From positions 27,097-91,096 of the forward strand of contig NZ_WNJL01000014.1 of assembly GCF_010378095.1 (NCBI RefSeq): 64,000 nucleotides of DNA, given 5' to 3'. The notes beneath the pieces were generated by a model. It worked only from the letters and a program-made list of their open reading frames with translations. It ran no database searches and was not told where the DNA came from. Below are positions 46,703-54,520 of this stretch, piece after piece. This DNA is from Acidithiobacillus ferrianus. GTDB taxonomy: Bacteria > Pseudomonadota > Gammaproteobacteria > Acidithiobacillales > Acidithiobacillaceae. The translations under genes were made by a program, and so were the position numbers. Within the stretch, counting starts at the first letter, position 1, and every line of letters begins with the position of its first letter.

Positions 46703-47454
46703 GGTGACATTGCGACCCAACCCAGCATCACGGTATGCCTTCTCATTCGCCGCGGACTTCAGATCCAGAAGCTCGGCCAGTTCTGCCAGTGAGTATTGAT
46801 GATCATGCACGACAAGCGTTTCCCACGAATCATGCAATGGATTTTTTGTGACCAACCCCGCAAAACTGGGGTCAGCATCCAATTGGCGGCACAACGCCCC
46901 TTCTAGGGCAGAAAGATAGCGCAGAGGCTTCAGGCGGGCTGCGCTCGTGCGACACACTCCGGCAGCCAAAAAATACAGTGCATGGGCATGACCGTTCTTC
47001 TGATTGATAACAAGACGATTGGGTTGAGGCGCGTGGTGCTTCTCAAAGTATCCAGAGTTGACTTGTCGATCGATGTCCTGCGCAATGGCCCAAACCATTG
47101 CTAGGCTGTTATATTACAGATACCGATAGGCAAGCGCCTGTTGCGCTGCCCGCACTTTCAAGCCGGATTCAAGTCGTTTGTGCAATAAGGCTTTTTGGGT
47201 AAATGCTCGACAAAAAAATGATGCTCGTGCGGCATCTGTCGCTGCGGATTACGGACGCCGAAGCCTTCTTTGCGTGTTTTGGTCTTTCTGTTGCCGAGAT
47301 ACTTGGCGTCGAGGCGATCTAATTCTGCCTGTAACGCCCGCCGCTCTCCATCTTGGTCCACGTGACACAGCGCCCGTAGAATATTGTCTCTAGTCATGGC
47401 ATGATTGCGTTTAAGGATGGAAACCCAGTCTTTTTTGGGAAGATCAGATGCCAT
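46703..47454 (-). pseudogene. repA: Plasmid replication protein RepA, N-terminal part, frameshifted
   Basis: The first frame from ATG 47454 (MASDLPKKDWVSILKRNHAM... HEHHFFVEHLPKKPYCTND) must shift by one base near 47,170 to continue as LESGLKVRAAQQALAYRYL. A TAA then interrupts before NSLAMVWAIAQDIDRQV. The rest reads PNRLVINQKNGHAHALYFL and LVTKNPLHDSWETLVVHDHQYSLAELAELLDL, diagnostic of the PF03090 replicase family of ColE2-like and broad-host plasmids. IS110 cuts the gene after GLGRNVT. With a frameshift, a stop and an insertion it cannot replicate anything now. Confidence 0.85.
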
Positions 47455-47502
47455 ACCACACCCCCGACGTAGACCGGGTTCGGCCTACGTCGGGGGGTGG
47501 TT
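47454..47502. repeat. Long hairpin immediately upstream of repA
   Basis: CACCCCCGACGTAG pairs with CTACGTCGGGGGGTG around the loop ACCGGGTTCGGC; the stem is about 15 pairs with one bulge. It touches the repA start codon, and no ribosome site is visible outside it, so it could hide the translation start or be part of an antisense control region. Confidence 0.7.
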
Positions 47503-47558
47503 CACATAAATCTGCAATAAATTGCCTTAATCCAATGGTGCCGCGTTTTACGTTGCCG

Positions 47559-47841
47559 TTAACAATTTGTCTGATTCGGCGCGGGATTTTTCCAGACTGC
47601 TCTGCAATTTTTTGTGGGCAACCCGAGCAAAAGGAGGCTTAAAACATCCCGATATTTACCTTTATATCGAGACAAGGTGTAATCGCGTTTTCTGTTTATC
47701 CGCGCCGCGACCGCTAAGTTAGGTTCCTCCTCTATCTCAAAGCAATTTTGCTCTGATGATTGTTCGGACGACCAGCGAATAAGTTGAATATTAACTGCTT
47801 TTTTGTTTCTGCGGTTGCGTTTTTTTGGCGAGTTTGGTAGA
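47559..47841 (-). other. Possible remnant coding stretch, unrecognised
   Basis: A minus-strand frame reads LPNSPKKRNRRNKKAVNIQLI... through EIEEEPNLAVAARINRKRDYTLSRYKGK. It may be the frameshifted continuation of the small gene ending at 47,842. It is Lys/Arg/Asn-rich, resembles nothing I know, and is listed only because codon character changes here. Confidence 0.25.
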
Positions 47842-48030
47842 TCATGGAAGCCCTGATAGTGGCTCAGGAACAGCCAGCCGGGTATCGTATTTTTCACGGC
47901 CATCCTCACTTTCTGAGCACTCAAAAAGTGGTTGAGCAAGAGATTTGGAATTCTGGAGGCCGGCATCCCAATTCTCATGTTGCGCAAGCCATGCATCTAC
48001 CTGCGCCTGCAGCATCTGGGCGCGATTCAT
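47842..48030 (-). CDS. Small hypothetical protein of the plasmid-like operon
   Basis: The 62-residue product (MNRAQMLQAQVDAWLAQHEN...) starts at ATG 48030, overlapping the stop of the helix-turn-helix gene by four bases (ATGA). The first 25 residues form a likely amphipathic helix; the rest is acidic and polar. Overlap with the upstream gene supports it being real. Not recognised. Confidence 0.5.
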   Translation of the reverse strand: MNRAQMLQAQVDAWLAQHENWDAGLQNSKSLAQPLFECSESEDGREKYDTRLAVPEPLSGLP

Positions 48031-48515
48031 CGCGCACCCCCGTTACTGCGTAACACAGCAATGCGTGGGCGGCCGACTTTGCGGTGCGGCGCGACTGGAA
48101 GCGTCTTAGATGTGTGCTGAGGCCATTGATCCAGCCATTCTTGAATGGCTGCATGGGTCCACCTGGGACCGCGGGCGCCTGGCACATGGATAGCCGGAGG
48201 AAGTAGATGTGGAGTTTTGCTGTAGATGTTCTGGAGGGTTTTCTTTGATATGGAGAGATGCGCGGCCAGGGCGGCCTCGTCTACAAGTCTTGATCGGGGA
48301 AGCTCTGGGTCTGCTGGGGAATCGCCTGCAGCCGCCTGTTTCTTACCTTCTGCTCCGCGGCGCTCCTGGGTGCGGCGGGCGCAAGGCGGAACAGACACAA
48401 CAACGCGGCCACCATTATTGTTATATGATTTTTTGAGCAGCAGTTTCTCTTGATTAATCTGGGCTTGCATCCGGCGCAAACGCTTAATTTCAGGCGTTCC
48501 ATCCCGTGCGGGCAC
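48027..48515 (-). CDS. Helix-turn-helix DNA-binding protein, plasmid type
   Basis: The 162-residue protein starts at GTG 48515. A basic N-terminal region (EIKRLRRMQAQINQEKLLLKK, coiled-coil prone) leads to a helix-turn-helix (VDEAALAAHLSISKKTLQNIYSKTPHLLPPAIHVPG), like the excisionase/AlpA-type domain with the start of a wing (RGPRWTHAAIQEWLDQ). A basic tail follows. Such proteins regulate plasmid or island genes. It overlaps the genes on both sides, so it is the middle of an operon. Function beyond DNA binding is not known. Confidence 0.65.
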   Translation of the reverse strand: MPARDGTPEIKRLRRMQAQINQEKLLLKKSYNNNGGRVVVSVPPCARRTQERRGAEGKKQAAAGDSPADPELPRSRLVDEAALAAHLSISKKTLQNIYSKTPHLLPPAIHVPGARGPRWTHAAIQEWLDQWPQHTSKTLPVAPHRKVGRPRIAVLRSNGGAR

Positions 48516-48801
48516 ATGGATAACCTCCCCATTGGGTGTAACATGGCTGGCTGGCTGGACAAAGCTCGCTGGCTAACTCAAACTCTATGTTTTCTTCTTC
48601 GCGGGCAAGCTGTTCTGCAGTTTTCTCTTTCTCGGTTTTCACTCGTTTCTCCTGATACTGCTCACCATCCCCATTTTTCGCGCCTATTTTGGCGGGGGTG
48701 GCCAGGAGATAAAAAGCACCGGACTTTCCAGGTCCGGCCCGCATTTGGAATATGCGGCACCCTACTGGCAAATATAGCCGCTTTTTCGTTGCCGTAAACA
48801 T
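48490..48801 (-). CDS. Hypothetical protein, first gene of the plasmid-like operon
   Basis: Not recognised. ATG 48801 gives 103 residues. The basic start (MFTATKKRLYLPVGCRIFQMRAG) is followed by a charged stretch (QEKRVKTEKEKTAEQLAREEENIEFE) likely to be a coiled coil, then a Cys/Pro-rich end. It overlaps the next gene by 26 bases. A perfect 13-base inverted repeat lies 20 bases upstream of its start, where an operator would sit. Confidence 0.45.
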   Translation of the reverse strand: MFTATKKRLYLPVGCRIFQMRAGPGKSGAFYLLATPAKIGAKNGDGEQYQEKRVKTEKEKTAEQLAREEENIEFELASELCPASQPCYTQWGGYPCARTGWNA

Positions 48802-48820
48802 TTTTATTAAATAAAATCAA

Positions 48821-48851
48821 TATAGTGTATAACGCCATGTTATACACTATA
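48821..48851. promoter_or_regulatory. Perfect 13-base inverted repeat, probable operator
   Basis: TATAGTGTATAAC at 48821-48833 and its exact complement at 48839-48851 flank GCCAT. It lies just upstream of the minus-strand operon beginning at 48,801. The AT-rich arms would also hold the -10 region of that promoter. An autoregulatory site for the helix-turn-helix protein is a reasonable guess; a replication or resolution site is an alternative. Confidence 0.75.
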
Positions 48852-48942
48852 GCGTCATTTCTAACGGCCATGATGTTGTGCAGGCCAATGAATGCGGGGA
48901 TTTCAGGGTTTTTGGGGTGTGGTTTGATTTTCGGTACGCCGG

Positions 48943-48970
48943 GGGTTCCGTCCGAGATTGGACGGAACCC
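48943..48970. terminator. Hairpin downstream of the PIN antitoxin gene
   Basis: GGGTTCCGTCC and GGACGGAACCC form a perfect 11-pair stem with a six-base loop, ten bases past the stop of the minus-strand antitoxin gene. No T-run follows on either strand, so it may be a weak terminator or an RNA-stabilising hairpin. Confidence 0.55.
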
Positions 48971-48980
48971 TGATTAAAGC

Positions 48981-49208
48981 CTAAGGGTTTGACGGGTGTA
49001 TTTGATCAACTTTTTCCAGAATGCGTAAAGCTGCTTGCGGGTTTCCCTGAGCAGCCATCACGCGGAACCTGCGCTCGACATCCATTTCAGTGAGCATTTG
49101 CGCCGTCCACTCGTCAAAGAGCTTGTTTACGCTGATCCCCTTCATGCGGGCCATATCCCGGATTTTGTCCGCCTTGTCGTCTGGGAGTCGAATCGTCAAT
49201 GTACTCAT
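48981..49208 (-). CDS. Antitoxin, ribbon-helix-helix type
   Basis: From ATG 49208 (MSTLTIRLPDDKADKIRDMARMKGISVNKLFDEW) the 75-residue protein has the ribbon-helix-helix strand and helices of RHH antitoxins, followed by an extended C-terminus (AAQGNPQAALRILEKVDQ) that would wrap the toxin. Its start overlaps the stop of the PIN toxin gene (ATGA). It likely neutralises that toxin and represses the pair's promoter. Confidence 0.85.
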   Translation of the reverse strand: MSTLTIRLPDDKADKIRDMARMKGISVNKLFDEWTAQMLTEMDVERRFRVMAAQGNPQAALRILEKVDQIHPSNP

Positions 49209-49624
49209 TTGAACACCTCCAGGCATTCCGATGGTTTAAGGATGCACAACTCCGGCCAGGCAAGTTCCCCGCCTTTCAAATCCGAGATGTTGTGCGTGAT
49301 GATGGCTTCAGCGCCTCCCGCCACAGCCAATTCGATAAGATGATTGTCCCCTTCATCGGGAAGATTCGGACGCCATCCGTAGTAGATGGAGATCCACTTC
49401 CCCTGCTTCGCCAGCGCGGCCATGACGGTTTTACGCTCGTCGTCTGTAGTCTCCCCGGTCCATATTGGCCTACCCAGCATAGCCTCGTATTCCAGCCACA
49501 GCGCATTCCCGAACAAAGGGACGTAACGCCCAGTCAATGCGTGTTTCAAGACGGCGCGAGAGGCGCCCCCTTCCGACCGCATGGCGGCAACAAAAATATT
49601 CGTGTCAATGACGAGTTGAACCAT
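49205..49624 (-). CDS. PIN-domain toxin component
   Basis: ATG 49624 gives MVQLVIDTNIFVAAMRSEGGASR, the opening of the putative toxin-antitoxin PIN family (COG1569-like). The acidic metal-binding residues are seen in VIDTN, LEYEAML, DEGDNHLIELAVAGGAEAIITHN and DL. About 139 residues, intact. Such RNases cleave RNA when freed from the antitoxin. The toxin precedes the antitoxin, the reverse of most vapBC pairs. It lies near the right edge of the tRNA-Lys island. Confidence 0.88.
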   Translation of the reverse strand: MVQLVIDTNIFVAAMRSEGGASRAVLKHALTGRYVPLFGNALWLEYEAMLGRPIWTGETTDDERKTVMAALAKQGKWISIYYGWRPNLPDEGDNHLIELAVAGGAEAIITHNISDLKGGELAWPELCILKPSECLEVFK

Positions 49625-49830
49625 GAGTGACAGCATATATGCTTTCATTTGCGAAAACAAGGCGCCCATAGACCCACTGACGAAAAATCAAATGATCTTG
49701 AATCAGCGATTCCCTGGCGCTCAATTCAATCTGGGAACGACGGGGAATGACAAAGAACGGTATAACGCACAACATGATGTTTATATTATTATTTATCGTG
49801 CATCTCGTTGATGCAAAAAGTGGCTGTCGC

Positions 49831-49940
49831 TGACTATTAATCAGCGGGCCTCTGGTTCGATCCCCTCACAACCTACCATGTAAAACAATTGGTTAGGCTT
49901 CTGTCTAGGCCCTTTTTTGTTGCCATATTGAATTTGCACC
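49831..49940 (+). repeat. Island attachment repeat, right (tRNA-Lys 3' copy)
   Basis: The sequence TTAATCAGCGGGCC...GGTTCGATCCCCTCACAACC-TACCA repeats the 3' half of tRNA-Lys, followed by the same flank (GGTTAGGCTTCTGTCTAGGCCC, GCCATATTGAATTT). It lacks the 5' half, so it is not a tRNA gene. Differences from the left copy show that the integration is old or that two related elements were involved. Confidence 0.85.
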
Positions 49941-49964
49941 GTAATTGCACCACAGTTTTGACGC

Positions 49965-50922
49965 ATGGAAAGAATCGACGTGCGCAGTTTGACGATAGAA
50001 GGGCGGCAGATGCTCCGCCGGATGGTGGTCCGTCTGCGCAAGCAATCTGGGATGCGTGTTGAGGAATTGGCGAAGGTCTCCGGCGCACATCCCACGACCA
50101 TCAAAGGCTGGTTGGCGCGCGCCCGTAAAGAAGGTGAAAATGGACTGGAGGAGAAACGCCGTGGTCGTCCTGTCGGGGCTTGTCGCAAACTGACCTTGGC
50201 TGCCGAGGCCTGGATACGGGACCCGATCGTCCAGGGCAATCCCCAGCAATTGAAAATGCCTTTTGCGTTGGGGCTTCACCCCGCAACGCCCCGTCAAAAG
50301 GGCGTTGGAGCAGAATCCGGAGGCGGTCCGTCAGTGGCTGGAGCAGGACTATCCCCGCCTACGCGCTCAAGTGGCCCAAGAGGGCGCGGTGATTTACTGG
50401 GGGGATGAAACCGCCGTCAAAGAAGATGCCCATTGGGTGCGCGGATATTCACCTCGGGGACAAACCCCGGTATGGGCCATACCAGCCCGCTGGACGACGC
50501 TGTCCATGATCTCGGCGATTTCGCCACGCGGTGAAGTGGCCTTCCAGATGGTCGAAGGCAGCATTGATGCGGACCGTTTCATCGCTTTTCTCGCTGCCTT
50601 GATTCAGGATGCACCCAAGAAAATCTACCTAGTGGTAGACAACCTGCGTGTGCATCATGCCAAGGTGGTGACGGCTTGGCTCGCGGATAAAAAAGACCGT
50701 ATTGAACTCGCTTTTTTGCCGCCCTATGCGCCGGAATCCAACCCTGACGAATACCTGAACAGGGACTTCAAAACGGCGCTACGCACAGGTGCAGTCAGTA
50801 CGGACAAAAACTCCCTTCTGGCAAAGGCAACAGCCTTCATGCAGGGCCTGCGCCAAACACCGCAAAAGGTCGCCCGCTATTTTCGGCACCCAGCCGCCCG
50901 CTACGCCATGTCGGATATTTAA
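49965..50922 (+). pseudogene. IS630-family transposase, internally deleted
   Basis: The N-terminal frame (MERIDVRSLTIEGRQMLRRM... with the helix-turn-helix EELAKVSGAHPTTIKGWLAR) runs to about 50,270. The C-terminal frame resumes at WGFTPQRPVKRAL and carries the DDE centre: IYWGDETAVKED, LVVDNLRVHHAK and LPPYAPESNPDEYLNRDFK. About 30 residues between them (around KMPFALG/RWGFTPQ) are missing and the frame shifts. The element is a non-autonomous remnant abutting the right attachment repeat. Confidence 0.88.
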
Positions 50923-50961
50923 GGGCCGGGTTAATAACTGGATACGCCGTTTACACAAAAT

Positions 50962-51648
50962 TCAGGACACCCTCCAACGCCCAGATCTTTTTTGTATAAT
51001 TTCATGGGCCTTCTTCAAGAGATCATGTTCGAGTTGCAACTGCCGAATGTCGCGTCGAAGCAATTCGCGTTGTCGCTCCAACTCCGCCCGCTCTGGCTTG
51101 GGCTGTGAATCGTTGTGGCGTTTCATGAATGTGGGGACCTCACGGCCGAGTAATTGGTTCTTCCATTTGTACAACGTCGGTCTGCTCACGCCTAATTTTT
51201 GAGCAACGGCTCGCGCAGTTGCCTGTCGCGTGCACAGAGCTATGACTGCCTCCTGCTTCCGCACGCGAGGGCATGGCAGGCGCCCAGCAGCTTTGCCGAC
51301 AACACGTTTCCTTGTTTCAGGGCACGGATCATCAATCCAGGCGGCCAGTGTCCCCCGCCCTGGATAGCCCAGTGCCTTCAGCGTTGCGGCAATGCAGCGA
51401 TCATGCCTAAGGTAGTGCTCAACCGCCACTTTCTTCTGCTCATCCGTGTACTTCGACTTCGAGCGCACATAGCCCGCCGGCAAATCAGCATATCGTTCGT
51501 ATTCCCGATGCCAACTCTTGAGAGCATTCTTTGTCGGGTAACCCAACTGACGAATGGTGGCTGCAGTGCGCCTCCCAAGCTTTATGTAGAGCCTAACTGC
51601 CCGAATGCGACCTCGTATGACTACATGAACTACCTCCATGTAGTCCAA
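50962..51648 (-). CDS. IS3-family OrfA (OrfB missing)
   Basis: The 228-residue frame has two helix-turn-helix units (TAATIRQLGYPTKNALKSW and QATARAVAQKLGVSRPTLYKWK) and a leucine-zipper end (LRRDIRQLQLEHDLLKKAHEIIQK), typical of long OrfA proteins of the IS150/IS1000-like IS3 branch. The A-rich frameshift site is seen at the end (ATACAAAAAAGATC), but only a few OrfB residues follow before other sequence, so the element lacks its integrase. It lies between the IS630 remnant and gadB. Confidence 0.75.
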   Translation of the reverse strand: MDYMEVVHVVIRGRIRAVRLYIKLGRRTAATIRQLGYPTKNALKSWHREYERYADLPAGYVRSKSKYTDEQKKVAVEHYLRHDRCIAATLKALGYPGRGTLAAWIDDPCPETRKRVVGKAAGRLPCPRVRKQEAVIALCTRQATARAVAQKLGVSRPTLYKWKNQLLGREVPTFMKRHNDSQPKPERAELERQRELLRRDIRQLQLEHDLLKKAHEIIQKRSGRWRVS

Positions 51649-51683
51649 GTTCTCGTCCGCACCCCCTTTAAGGGTGCCTTCCT

Positions 51684-53057
51684 TTAGTTGTGATGGAATC
51701 GCTGATCATCGGATTTTTGGTGGGCGGGCGACGCAACTTCCAGTTCTTCGATGGTATTCCTGATATCCTGCAAAAGTAGCCCCGCCATGTCCCGGGAAAA
51801 ACCCTCACGGATGACCAGTCGTAACACGGCAATAGCGGTCGCGTTCTCCGGCAAGGTATAGGCGGGCACCTGCCAGCCGCGAATGCGCAGGCGTTCGGAC
51901 ACATCAAACACGCTATATCGACAATTATCTTTGAGACGCAGGGCAAATACCGGAATAGCACTGCCGTCACTCAGCAGTATAAATGGATCGATTTTCGCAA
52001 CTTCGCGGGCAAGCCAACAGGCAGTATCCCGCAGATTACTCATGATACGGGTGTAACCTTCGCGCCCAAGACGCAGCAGGTTGTAATATTGCCCGACAAT
52101 CTGATTGCCCGGCCGGGAGAAATTGAGGGTGAAAGTCGGCATGTCTCCCCCCAGGTAATTGACATGGAACATCAGTTCTTCAGGAAGATGCGCTTCACCC
52201 CGCCAAAGTGCCCAGCCAACCCCGGGATATACCAGACCATACTTGTGTCCAGAAGTGTTGATGGAAACCACATTAGGCAGACGAAAGTCCCAACGTAAGT
52301 CGGATTGCAGAAACGGGGCGACAAAACCGCCGCTTGCGGCATCCACATGGATGGGAATTTGCAGCCCTGTTTTATGGTTATGGGCAAGCAGGGCATCGTG
52401 GATTTCCGCGACAGGATCAAATTCACCGGTAAAAGTGGTTCCCAGTACCGCCACAACACCGATACTGTTTTCATCCACCATGGCTAGAACCTTATCGGGG
52501 GTGAGTGTGTAGCGATCATTCTGCATGGAAATATAGCGCGGTTCCACTTCCCAGTAGCGACAGAATTTTTCCCAGACCACCTGCACATTGCGGCCCATCA
52601 CCAGATTGGGTTTGTCCGTACTCTGACCGCTATCCTGTCGACGTTTCCGCCATCGCCATTTTAATGCCATGCCCGCAAGCATGACGGCTTCGCTGGAGCC
52701 GATGGCGGATACACCCACAGGTTTTTCTTCGGCATTCGCATTGAAGAGGCGGGACAACATGTTGACGCATCGGCTTTCAATTTCGGCAGTTTGTGGATAT
52801 TCATCCTTGTCGATCATGTTTTTGTCAAAGGTTTCGACCATGAGTTTTTCGGCTTCAGGCTCCATCCAGGTGGTGACGAAAGTGGCCAGATTGAGACGGG
52901 CGTTACCATCCAGCATCAATTCATCGTGGATCACCTGATAGACCGTTTGCGCTGGCATCTCGCCATCAGGCAGGCGATATTTAGGAATAGTGTGATCCAT
53001 GGTGCGGGATCCATAAGCCGGGGTGATGTCACTGTCTTCAGCAAAACGCTTGACCAT
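51684..53057 (-). CDS. gadB: Glutamate decarboxylase
   Basis: The 457-residue PLP enzyme converts glutamate to GABA and CO2 and consumes a cytoplasmic proton. The PLP lysine is in SINTSGHKYGLVYPG, the PLP-contacting Asp in HVDAASGGFVAPF, and SSEAVMLAGMALKWRWR and FSRPGNQIVGQYY match GadB throughout. AAGGAG precedes ATG 53057. No intact GadC antiporter gene is in the window. IS remnants border its 3' side. In an acidophile it would serve pH homeostasis. Confidence 0.95.
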   Translation of the reverse strand: MVKRFAEDSDITPAYGSRTMDHTIPKYRLPDGEMPAQTVYQVIHDELMLDGNARLNLATFVTTWMEPEAEKLMVETFDKNMIDKDEYPQTAEIESRCVNMLSRLFNANAEEKPVGVSAIGSSEAVMLAGMALKWRWRKRRQDSGQSTDKPNLVMGRNVQVVWEKFCRYWEVEPRYISMQNDRYTLTPDKVLAMVDENSIGVVAVLGTTFTGEFDPVAEIHDALLAHNHKTGLQIPIHVDAASGGFVAPFLQSDLRWDFRLPNVVSINTSGHKYGLVYPGVGWALWRGEAHLPEELMFHVNYLGGDMPTFTLNFSRPGNQIVGQYYNLLRLGREGYTRIMSNLRDTACWLAREVAKIDPFILLSDGSAIPVFALRLKDNCRYSVFDVSERLRIRGWQVPAYTLPENATAIAVLRLVIREGFSRDMAGLLLQDIRNTIEELEVASPAHQKSDDQRFHHN

Positions 53058-53449
53058 GAATGTCTCCTTATGGGGCTACCTGCTTTTGGTCACTTGCCTG
53101 TTGGGAAAGTTCATTATTGGCTGATCCAGAGGTAGATGAACCGCTGGCAGCCGAATCCACCGCAGCAGGATTTGCGCCTGCGCGGGGGTCGGATAACAGC
53201 GGATGCTGAAGCCTGCGTAGCCCTTTTTTTGCGCCCGCGCATCGCCATGCCCTTGCTGCTTCCCGGGTCCATGCGGCCCCCGTCCGGCGTCCCCGCCAGC
53301 GCTTCAGGCGCGATCCGCTGTCATCTGCATTTTTGTTTGGATAGCCCCGTGCAGGAATCCTTGGATCGACTAATATTCCGTCACCATCGGCGCGCAGTGG
53401 CGCGCAGTAGGAATCAGCATTATCCACTTGATGAGTGACGGGCCATTTC
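53058..53449. other. gadB-fleQ divergent gap with a possible dead reading frame
   Basis: A minus-strand frame reads on from fleQ antisense to 53,068 and ends with SAASGSSTSGSANNELSQQASDQKQVAP. That low-complexity Ser/Gln tail looks like a real protein end just before gadB, but upstream residues (RRGRRTGAAWTREAARAW) look like shadow sequence. No clear promoter was found. Confidence 0.4.
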
Positions 53450-54520
53450 ATGTGCGTTGAATTGATTGAGCAAACTATTTCTGAACCAGAAAGGCGGAGT
53501 TTGTCGAGGCAGGGTTGCGGGTTGATAGGCAGCAGCCCGGTCATACGCCGGATGACGATGATGCTGGGCAAGGTGGCGCGCACGGACAGCACGGTACTCA
53601 TCCTCGGTGAGTCAGGCACGGGTAAGGAAGTGATCGCCCGGTGCCTGCACCGGCACTCCCCCCGCCGGGACGGGCCTTTTGTGGCCATCAACTGTGGGGC
53701 TATCCCTTCGGAGTTGATGGAAAGTGAGCTCTTCGGACATGAAAAAGGGGCCTTCACCGGCGCGCTGGCCACCCGCAAGGGACGTTTTGAGCTGGCCCAG
53801 GGCGGCACGATCTTCCTGGATGAAATTGGTGAGATGAGTCCGCAGATGCAGGTGAAGCTGCTGCGCGTCTTGCAGGAAAGGCGTTTTGAGCGGGTGGGCG
53901 GCACACGGGAATTTCAGGCGGATGTGCGCGTACTGGCGGCCACCCATCGCAACCTGGAAGAACGCATTCGCGCGGGTTCCTTCCGCGAGGATCTGTACTA
54001 TCGGCTCAATGTGTTTCCCTTTGAGGTGCCTCCCTTGCGGGAGCGATCCGGTGACATTCCCCTGCTACTCAATCATTTTCTGGATCGCCTGGAAAGCGAT
54101 GGGTATGCGCCGGTCACCCTGTCGGATGCCTGTATGGCCGCGCTCGAGGCGTATCCGTGGCCCGGTAACGTGCGTGAATTGCAGAATTTTGCGGAGCGGC
54201 TGATGATTCTCCACGGCGGTGAACAGATAGAGGTCGGTGATCTGCCCGCTCGCTTTCGGAGTGGTGTCAAGGACGATGTGGAGAATGAGCGGCAAAGCCT
54301 CGCCGCCATCTGGACCGCGCCGGTGTCCCTCTTGCCGGATGGCCCTTTCGACCTCAAGCTGCATCTGGAGGAGATCGAGAAGGATCTGCTGCTCCAGGCC
54401 ATGGTCGCCTGTAACCAAGTGGTGGCCCATGCGGCGCAACGTCTGGGACTGCGTCGCACCACGCTGGTGGAGAAACTCAAGAAGTACGCCATGATCAATC
54501 TGCGGGAGTACAGCAGTTGA
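53450..54520 (+). CDS. fleQ: Sigma-54-dependent flagellar master regulator FleQ
   Basis: The 356-residue protein is almost all AAA+ domain plus a Fis helix-turn-helix. Visible are [13 protein letters not shown] (Walker A), [13 protein letters not shown] (sigma-54 contact), [13 protein letters not shown] (Walker B), [13 protein letters not shown] and the C-terminal [25 protein letters not shown], which matches FleQ closely. The N-terminal FleQ domain is absent; a stop lies just upstream of the frame. GTG 53435 is an alternative start. It heads the fleQ-fleS-fleR set and overlaps fleS by one base. Confidence 0.88.
   Translation: MCVELIEQTISEPERRSLSRQGCGLIGSSPVIRRMTMMLGKVARTDSTVLILGESGTGKEVIARCLHRHSPRRDGPFVAINCGAIPSELMESELFGHEKGAFTGALATRKGRFELAQGGTIFLDEIGEMSPQMQVKLLRVLQERRFERVGGTREFQADVRVLAATHRNLEERIRAGSFREDLYYRLNVFPFEVPPLRERSGDIPLLLNHFLDRLESDGYAPVTLSDACMAALEAYPWPGNVRELQNFAERLMILHGGEQIEVGDLPARFRSGVKDDVENERQSLAAIWTAPVSLLPDGPFDLKLHLEEIEKDLLLQAMVACNQVVAHAAQRLGLRRTTLVEKLKKYAMINLREYSS

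Noticed and set aside
49831..49878. A second tRNA-Lys gene
   Set aside because: Only the 3' half is present and the 5' acceptor and D arm are missing, so it is an attachment copy.
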